Positions 57,216-64,000 of a stretch of 64,000 nucleotides of DNA are shown in pieces; the first letter of the stretch is position 1; every line of letters begins with the position of its first letter. Source of the stretch: Dendrocalamus latiflorus (lineage: Eukaryota > Streptophyta > Magnoliopsida > Poales > Poaceae). The notes under the pieces were generated by a model, which did not search any database, was not told where the DNA came from, and was given only the letters and a program-made list of their open reading frames with translations. The translations under genes and the position numbers were made by a program. The stretch spans positions 11,032,368 through 11,096,367 of the forward strand of contig CM029638.1 in NCBI GenBank assembly GCA_017311315.1, given 5' to 3'.

Positions 57216-57696
57216 TGTCAACATGGGTAGCGAGGAAGCTTTGGTCTATGAGCTCCTCTTTTATTTTTATCTTGGTTACGGTTTCGCCACTGAGGAAAAG
57301 GGGAGGGGAATTCCGGTGGAAGGCCTTGGCTTGGGAGGTTCTCCTAGCTTGCGGAGATTCGTGCGCCCCGTGAAGGGTATCCGACCGTGCCCCGTGGAGA
57401 GGAATGGGGACATGACCTAGAGAAGTCCCTTCCCGGTCATGGTGTCCCATTTGTCGACACGAACACAGCCCATCATGGACCTGACGTGCCGTGCTGTCTT
57501 CGGCTAGTCGCTTGCTGCCACTGTTACTATAGTACTGTGCCAGTTGCCGGGAGTAAATGCCGTTGGGGTCTCTCTTGAGTAGTTGAGTGCCATTGATCCA
57601 AAATCGTGAAGCTTGTCGGCTTCTGGCTATTTCTCCTTCTTTCGCTGTGCTTTTTGCTTCGGATGCTGCTCTTCGGCACGGAAACTGGGGGAGACT
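57216..57696. other. Repeat-like flank right of the hAT element
   Basis: Before the hAT inserted this joined 53580. Around 57375-57447 it contains an inverted relative of 51260-51345 (GGTATCCGACCGTG, GAGGAATGGGGACA, CCGGTCATG). Open frames on the minus strand are not convincing. Probably part of an older repeat family. Confidence 0.4.
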
Positions 57697-57705
57697 GCCC
57701 TCGTG

Positions 57706-58009
57706 GACATTTGCACCATTAAACACCTGAAATTCTATTTTTAATCTTTAAATTAAAAAAATTTCAAATCTGGACCCCTCCGAGCACACGACCCACTCTC
57801 CGAGCGCACGACCGCCTCTCCGAGCGCATGACCCCCTCCCGACAACAAAACGCAGGTCGTACGGTCAAAAAATGAATCGTGCGCTCGGAGAGTGGGTCGT
57901 GCAGTCAAAAAATAAATCGTGCGCGGAGGGGTCCAGATTTGGAATTTTTTTGATTTGAGGTCAAAAATAGAATTTCGGGTGTTTCAAGGTCCAAATATGT
58001 CCAAAATTC
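57706..58009. mobile_element. MULE-type MITE, 304 bp
   Basis: The 9-bp duplication GCCCTCGTG is found at 57697-57705 and 58010-58018. The arms are inverted repeats sharing GAAATTCTATTTTT, AAATCTGGACCCCTCCG and CACGACCCACTCTCCGAGCG. No coding capacity. A 9-bp duplication with long inverted repeats points to a Mutator-like MITE. Confidence 0.85.
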
Positions 58010-58679
58010 GCCCTCGTGTTGTCCACCTCGGGGTCGGGGAGGGGTGCGTCCAAGCTTTGCCCCCGGGGCGTCACTGCATTTAGTTTTGTGCGGAGAAATC
58101 CTGCCACTTTTTGTACTCATGAAATCTAACTCCACGTTTCAAAATTTGAAACTTTGGGTCAGCCCTTTTTCGTTTTAACAAGTGGCTTTTAGTTTTGTCC
58201 GATAAATATTGATAGTTGATAAAAAAAAGTCGTAGAGTTTTTTGGATCGATGGTTTTCGGTTTTTGGTTAATTAAATTGAATTATGCTAGCTGATGCACT
58301 CAGAACGTGCGTCTCTTATTTAGCCATGTATCTTATTTAGCTATGATCGCTGATTTTACTTCACTTATTTAGATGCACTCTTATCTTGACGATTTAGCTA
58401 CGAGCTATCGCTTGTTCTGACTAACACTCTTGTATTAGATGTCTTAACATGGTGGCAAATTGTCCATCCTTAAGTTCTGTGTGTAGAGAACTAGTACATG
58501 CATTCGTTACAGTTTATGTGTACGAATACAAACCTACAAGCATACATGTGTTCCTTACATGCATATGTCCACAAATACAAACATACATGCATACGTGCAC
58601 AGATATGGTTCTACGTACGACAAAAACACGTAGAAGTGTTCATATCATGGACTAGGTGTGAGGTCAATGCAAATTTATG

Positions 58680-59270
58680 TCACACAACTAGAGTTTCCGT
58701 CATCACATCACGTACATGATCTATATCTATATCTCTGGATGGAACTACACCCACATCAGAAGTCACATCTACTACGGAGCCAACATACTTCGAGGCCAAG
58801 TGGGGATTGTCGAAATCTTGGTCACCCGACCTAGTGTCTATTATGAAGTTGTGTAATACCATTATGGTAAAAATTATCTTCTTTTGGGTCACCGAGTCAA
58901 AATTAGAGATATGTTGCAAGATGCGTCATTTTATCTTCCACACACCAAACGCACGCTTAATGACATTACGTAGTGACGAATGCAGATAGTTGAACATCTT
59001 TTTACACCCGCATGGCCGACTGCCATTTGGAAACTCGGCTACGTGGTACCATCTGTTCTTGACTGACACTAGAAACCCTTTCCTGTTTGAATACCCTAAG
59101 TTGATCAAATAGTACTTTCCTGCGTTGTCAAAAACAGAAAGCGTGGGTGAGATAGACATACAAAAGTCATATTTTTCGTAATCACTCGTAGAGCTGGATT
59201 TGTATCTACAGAAGGATGCGGAAACATATGGTTGTAATTGCCAAGCGTGCCCAGAAGGATGCATGTGCCA
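58680..59270 (-). pseudogene. PIF/Harbinger transposase remnant, C-terminal part
   Basis: On the minus strand: GKYYLINLGYSNRKGFLV, PNGSRPCGCKKMFNYLHSSL and RNVIKRAFGVWKIK, then an in-frame TGA (58926-58928), then RILQHISNF and KKIIFTIMVLHNFIIDTRSG. This is the C-terminal half of a DDE_Tnp_4 (HARBI1-like) transposase. The TGA stands where relatives have Trp (K-W-R). The catalytic Glu expected in the I-E-R-x-F-G motif is Lys here (VIKRAFG). The N-terminal half and first catalytic Asp are not found upstream (59270 onward). Dead remnant; no element ends identified. Confidence 0.82.
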
Positions 59271-60379
59271 TGTGTTGCCCTAGGCCCTTCGATAACTACA
59301 AAGGTGAACTCGTGTCCAAATCACATACGGCCATTATATTCTGCTTGATAACCATGCCAGTTAGTGTGCATTACTCGCATGTTAGCAAGCACTGTGACTG
59401 AAATGTGCGGCAAAAGTTGATGCTACTAGTACTACAAGTAATGGTACCAAATTTGTATATCATAAATCATGATTCCTCCCACAGTCACAAATGCAACTTG
59501 CAAGGCTAGTCCAACAAAAAAAAGAGTATTCCAAGTTCAACATTTGGAGCTTTTACCGGGAGATGAAATGGAAATCATACCCAAAACATTCAGGTTTCAG
59601 GATCAAGTCATCACTTGTATGGCACATGGTGGTACGAGTCAATCATGTACCTAGCACTAGCAGATCGTGAAATTATTGCAAGGAAGTGGTTCTGTCGTGA
59701 AGGCCAGGATCAACATCATGTTTGTTCTTTTTTTTTTCTTTTTCTTTTGGAGGTGATCCCTTCTGTCATTGGCCCGGTGCAGCACGGCTCAGCATGCAGG
59801 GCCCAGCGAAAGCCATCCGCCGAACAAGAAACGCATAATCCAATCCCCCCTCTCCCCTAGTCAGTAGTAGCAGGAATCCACAGTCCACAGCCCGACTCCT
59901 AAATTGATTAGTGAGAGTTCAGGCCGAAACGAGCGATTAATGTCTCTACATATTTACCCCATGAAACACGTTATGCCAATTGTTGTCAAATTGATCATGC
60001 AGCTAACACGATCGCGACCAACTATTTTGTCATCACTGACAGTGATCCCTAGTTGTCCAGCTCAACGTTGCCTCGAACGTAAATATCCAAGATGGTCGTC
60101 TTCGTGCCAAGTAATTGCCTGCAGGCCGCGGCCACCACCGTCCCTGACCGTCTTTGATCATCGTGCTTCTGCGACGACTGTTCAGCCGCAAACCTGCACG
60201 GCTGCACATGCGGGGGCACGCGCAGTTCGTTCGTGCGTTCCACCAGCTCGTCACTCCCAAACAACACACCCAACGGCTACGAATCGTCGAATCATAATTT
60301 TTACTAGCCCGCGCCAGCCACCGTGTGTACTGAAGTGAAAGAGACGATAATTCGTGAGGAGTTTTTTAAAAAAATTTAA
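59271..60379. other. Intergenic, no gene supported
   Basis: Mixed composition, with a T-run near 59732-59745. Open frames on both strands near 59904-60338 overlap each other and have no recognisable domain. Confidence 0.45.
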
Positions 60380-60800
60380 AAAAATCGAGGGCACATGTGT
60401 ATTTTCAAAAAAGTCGAAGAGTTTTTTTCGTAAAAAACCGAGGGCCTGTACGTAATAAACGAGGATCCGTATGTAATTTAGAGAGGGTACGTGTATTTTC
60501 AAAAAAGTCGAATGATTTTTTTTGTAAAAAACCGAGGGCCTGTACGTAATAAACGAGGACCCGTACGTAATTTAGAAACCGCAGGGTGCTATCCTGCAAA
60601 GTGGAGGGGTTTGAAAAAAACGGCAGGGACCTTTCCACGAGGGAAAAAAACCAAGGGCCTGTACGTAATAAACGAGGATCCATACGTAATTTAGAAACCG
60701 CGGGGCGCTATCCTACAAAGTGGAGGGGCTTGAAAAAAAACGGCAGGGACCTTTCCGCGAGGAAAAAGGACCTTTACGTAATTTCTGAAAAACGCGGAGG
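60380..60800. repeat. Tandem repeat with GGGCCTGTACGTAATAAACG units
   Basis: Phrases CGAGGGCCTGTACGTAATAA and CGTAATTTAGA occur three times (about 60440, 60532, 60656). TATTTTCAAAAAAGTCGAA occurs twice and GCTATCCTRCAAAGTGGAGG twice (60586, 60708). The units are of unequal length (about 95 and 123 bp), giving a composite minisatellite. It holds short frames open by chance. Confidence 0.75.
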
Positions 60801-61353
60801 CTTTTTCGCAAAACTGCTCCCCCGACCGTACGCGAATTCCGCGGGCCACGCGCCGGCCGAGGGAGCGCTTGGGGCGACGTGGAGGGCCTCCTCGCGCGGG
60901 GAGTCCCCCGGCTTTGTTTAGGGTATTATTAGCTACAGCTGATGTCTTTTAATTACCGCGAATGATTTTTATTAAAAATAAACAGTAGCGATTGGAAAAG
61001 GTATTATTTAAAATAAGAGCATGAGTGACGAACAAAGTAAGAGAAAAATAAAATGTATGATACGCATGTAACTTCACATAATCTCTAAAATGAGAGAAGT
61101 TGAAAAATCATTTCAAAAAATCCAGTATTCATATTGCTTTCGATAGCAACTGGAGGCCCCACGACGTGTGCCACGCCAATTTCTCGCTCGCGTCGCCAGC
61201 TTTCTCCGGTCCCCGATTCCCGAAGTGTGACGCAAAGATTCCTCTGCACGGCGTAGGGACGTGGTGACAGGAGCGGACGGACGGCCGTTGGTGCCAGTTT
61301 ACCCGGGTGAGAAAGCTTCAGAGGAAGCCAAGGTCAAGTCGCTCTAGCTTTTA
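60801..61353. other. Intergenic, no gene supported
   Basis: GC-rich to about 60920, then AT-rich, then mixed. Nothing recognisable apart from tail copies of the preceding repeat. Confidence 0.4.
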
Positions 61354-61356
61354 TTA

Positions 61357-62683
61357 GGGTCTGTTTGGTAGAGTTTTACTAACTTTAGATTCACCCAGAT
61401 TCACCAGATCCACCCAAATCCACCGTGGAGCAGCTCCACCGTGGATCTGGGTTTCATCCAAGTGTTTGGTACAGCTCCAGCTCTGAATTTGCTCTCCTCT
61501 ATCTCACTGACACTTGGGCCCACACGTCAGGTTCCCTGCATCGGACGGATTTGTCCTGCAGTGGGTGCTCCCGGCCGTGGCTCATCCCGGCCGCGAGGGA
61601 GACGGGGCCAGCCGGCGGCGGAACGGCCATGGCGGCGCGACGGAACCGACCAAAACGGATTCCAGGGCGTCGGCCGCTTCTTGGGGAGAGAGGAATCGGA
61701 CGGATTCGTCCGGCAGTGACCGGCGGCGAACCGGGCGGCGACCGAGACAGGGGAGCAAGGGCGGCGGCGGCTTGGGTCATTGGAGTTCGATTCCTTGACG
61801 GAGAAGCATCTACGGGCCTTCTTGAACTCACCTAGAGCGCTAGCTGTGGCCGAGGTGGAGCAGGGCGGGCCGGCGGCGAGAGGGGGCTTGGCGGCGAGGG
61901 TGAAGATGGCGGCGGCTCGCTGGGGAGAGCGGCGGGGTCCGGCGAGGTTGGGGACGTGCTCGGGGTGCCCTGGTGGTGCTCCGAGTGCGCCTAATTGGAT
62001 TGAGGTGCGGCGGTTCTCCGGGAGTCCCCAATGCCGGTGTTGGGGAAGAAACAGCCTCGCCGGCGGCCTGCAGAGGAAGAGGGGTCGATTAGCCGGGGAG
62101 GAAGGAAGAGGGAGGGAAGGTGAGTGCGACGGTGGGTGGAGGGGGTCCTGAAGTCCACCGGTCGCGCTTGGCGGCGGGGATTGCCGACGGAGCGCTCACG
62201 GCAGAGGAGGCGGCGGTGAGAGTTTCTCTGGTGAGCTTCGGTGGGGAATGCGGTGCTTCGGTGAGCTCCTGTGGCCGGCCATGGCGGCCGGGGGCGGCGC
62301 GGCGGCCGGCCAGGGGCGGCGTGGCGGCTGGCCGAGGGCGGGCACGGCGCGCGGCAGAGGAGGAGGCGGAGCGGCGGCCGGCCGGGGGCGGCGCGGCGGC
62401 TGGCCGAGGGCGTGCAGCGACGGGAAGAGGACGGGAAAGAACGAACCGTTTTTTGTGTAATCAGTGGCATGGTGGGTAATTTTTCCCAACTCCACCAACT
62501 TGAGTTTGGTGGAGCACCCCTTGAGGTGCTCCACCAATTTGGTGGATCTGGAGCCAGATCCATGGTTTTGGTGGAGCAGATCCACGGTGGAGCTGCAGGA
62601 GCTAGAACTGTTTGGCTAGCAAAATTGAATCCGGATCTGTTTTTCGTGGATCTGGAGCTGGTGGAGCTCTCCCAAACAGGCCC
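61357..62683. mobile_element. Tourist-type (PIF/Harbinger) non-autonomous element, 1.3 kb
   Basis: Ends GGGTCTGTTTGGTAGAG and, read on the other strand at the right, GGGCCTGTTTGGGAGAG, flanked by TTA on both sides (61354-61356 and 62684-62686). Subterminal blocks are rich in CCACCGTGGA/TCCACGGTGGAG and GATCTGG-type repeats in both orientations. The interior (about 61540-62450) is very GC-rich and open in several frames, without transposase domains. It could contain a captured host fragment, but I cannot identify one. Confidence 0.8.
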
Positions 62684-62693
62684 TTAGGCTCCG

Positions 62694-62952
62694 CTCGTTT
62701 TAGCTTCAGCTTCTAATTTCTGATTTATTTTTTACTATTTATAAATTTCGTTTTTTTTTTACTTTTGGTTTTTTTGGTTCTTTTTTCTCATTTTCGTTTG
62801 CGTTGTTCGTGATGAGCTAGCATATTTTTTCTATTTTTAATTTTTTTAAATTTAATTACACCAATAAACCACTTTCAGTTACTGTAAAATTTAAGCCGCT
62901 ACAATACAATTTTAGCCATAAGTTATAACTTTTTAGTCCAACGAGGCCTTAA
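62694..62952. repeat. AT-rich MITE-like repeat, family shared with 14285-14530
   Basis: Starts GGCTCCGCTCG and ends ACGAGGCCTTA, with an AATTTAATTACACC block and CTACAATAC near the end. Same block order as 14285-14530. Terminal inverted repeats are weak and no target duplication was confirmed. Confidence 0.5.
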
Positions 62953-63119
62953 TCTGAGGCCCTGAGCTTTCTGATAATCTGAAGTTTTGTACGCTGTCAG
63001 TTTGTCAGCTACTCACCTCCGGGCTGAAGATTTGGAGTGACTAGATCGTTGTCTTGTTAGTTTACGGTCCTATACTACGTACAACGAGTAACCCAGATTG
63101 TTCCGGTAGTGGCCGATCA

Positions 63120-63320
63120 GGAAACGAATTCTCTGCAGTCGCCGTACGGTGACTGCAGAGAGAAGTCGTGGATCTGAGCCGTCCGATTGGAAAAATGACA
63201 GCTCAGATCCTTCTTTTGCTACAGTAAAAGTTACCGTAGCTATAATACTTTTTTTACTGTAGCAAACGGATCTGAGCCGTCATTTTTCAATCGGACTGCC
63301 CAGATCCGCGACTTCTCTCG
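63120..63320. mobile_element. Hairpin element flanked by 9-bp repeats
   Basis: GGCCGATCA occurs at 63111-63119 and 63321-63329. Inside, GAGAGAAGTCG, GGATCTGAGCCGTC and ATTGAAAAATGAC-like blocks at 63158-63215 pair with 63265-63319. A second hairpin (CTCTGCAGTC...GACTGCAGAG) lies at 63131-63160. A MULE-like MITE is the best reading. It sits about 370 bp upstream of the DUF247 start. Confidence 0.6.
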
Positions 63321-63692
63321 GGCCGATCACGCTTGGAAAGGTACACCGACCGTTTCCCATGGTTGACACGCAGCATGACAAATTATCATCAGAAGGTTCT
63401 TTGTAGAAACTTGTGAAACACAGTAAAAGATACTACTAAACTAATATGTATTTGTTTGTTTATACGTTCAAAGTCTAAATATACATTTTTGGAAAGTCCA
63501 AATATTTTAACACGAACAAGCAACACGATCCAAATTCCACGCATCAATCATCATCAGCTACTTGAAAATCGTACTAACATCGCTTGCCTTGCCTGGCTCT
63601 CTTTATCCCGGGGCGGGCCAGTAGCCCAGTAGTCTTAGCAACCACGAGACGCTACACCCAACAGCCGGCCAAGCTTCCGCCAGCCTCCATCA

Positions 63693-64000
63693 ATGGTTGC
63701 CGTCTTCAACAAGGACGTCCTGAGCTGGTACCTCATCACCCTCAAGCTCAAGGAGACCGTCGACGCCAACCTCCAGAAGTCCCCGCCGCCCGGTGCGCTA
63801 CCGCAGTGGCAGCCGCTGCCCCGGAACCTGCCGTTGCTCACCAACGGCGCGCCGGGAGGAGAAGCATTGCCGCGCCAAGAACGGGACCGGCCAGGTGCGA
63901 TCCAGGTGCAGTCGCCGGCGCACAGCCCGAAGCCTCAGGACCCGGAATGGGTGGTCACCATACGCGGGAGGCTGGCGCAGGCGCGCTCCGAGGAGGCGGC
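63693..64000 (+). CDS. DUF247 family protein, 5' end only
   Basis: ATG at 63693 opens a frame to the window edge, 102 codons seen: MVAVFNKDVLSWYLITLKLK, a Pro-rich variable linker (about 30-85), then PEWVVTIRGRLAQARSEEAA, which matches the start of the DUF247 (UPF0481) domain by family pattern (W-V-V-x-I-R-x-K/R-L-A-x-A-R). Full proteins have about 450-600 residues with a C-terminal transmembrane helix, which would lie outside the window. Family knowledge: large in grasses, mostly of unknown function; two special members are linked to self-incompatibility loci. No damage in the visible part. Confidence 0.7.
   Translation, partial: MVAVFNKDVLSWYLITLKLKETVDANLQKSPPPGALPQWQPLPRNLPLLTNGAPGGEALPRQERDRPGAIQVQSPAHSPKPQDPEWVVTIRGRLAQARSEEA

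Noticed and set aside
57058..57726. Minus-strand 222-codon frame as a gene
   Set aside because: It spans the right end of the hAT element and its target duplication, and enters the MITE, so it is a chance composite.
1..64000. CRISPR arrays, operons, tRNA or rRNA genes
   Set aside because: Plant nuclear sequence; no regular spacer arrays and no tRNA- or rRNA-like sequence noticed by eye, though a covariance search was not possible.

Overview
The window is nuclear DNA from a grass (Poaceae). The evidence is plant-type spliced genes (an LRR receptor kinase, an F-box/LRR gene of the VFB type, the start of a DUF247 gene), GC-rich 5' gene ends, and a dense load of typical grass transposons: Tourist-like MITEs, a Sirevirus-like Copia element, Mutator-like and hAT elements. 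I cannot name the species.

Layout. 1-2110: no gene supported. 2111-8668: a young, complete Ty1/copia element whose gag-pol frame opens inside the 5' LTR. 8681-9212: a long inverted-repeat element. 9951-10899: a non-autonomous hAT-like element. 15937-16044: a Tourist-like MITE in front of an intact LRR-XI receptor kinase gene (leader from about 16140, coding exons 17167-20095 and 20314-20696). 21455-45262: a Mutator-like element (MULE) with long terminal inverted repeats and a perfect 9-bp target duplication. It is split by a solo LTR (23856-38774, 5-bp duplication), which is itself split by a complete Sirevirus-type Copia element (24675-35908, 5-bp duplication). 45325-46122: a UDP-glycosyltransferase pseudogene whose upstream region was hit by the MULE and whose distal part is cut by a short LTR (46123-46367). 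47793-49349: an intact single-exon F-box/LRR gene. 53602-57207: an almost intact hAT transposon with an 8-bp duplication and one premature stop. 57706-58009: a small MULE-type MITE. 58680-59270: a decayed PIF/Harbinger transposase on the minus strand. 60380-60800: a tandem repeat. 61357-62683: a larger Tourist-type element. 63120-63320: a hairpin element. 63693-64000: the first codons of a DUF247 gene running off the window.

The most unusual object is the MULE. Without its nested insertions it is about 8.9 kb and carried three genes in one orientation: a mudrA-type transposase (SWIM and CCHC zinc fingers), an eight-exon plant-mobile-domain (PMD) gene, and a short GRF-type zinc-finger/coiled-coil gene. 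All three are now broken. The second unusual object is the Sirevirus, which has a 440-codon open frame after pol and dense arrays of CGG-N5-CCG motifs in the LTRs and around that frame. Host genes that look functional are the receptor kinase, the F-box gene and probably the DUF247 gene. All coordinates, target duplications and splice sites were read by eye; no database search or alignment program was used.
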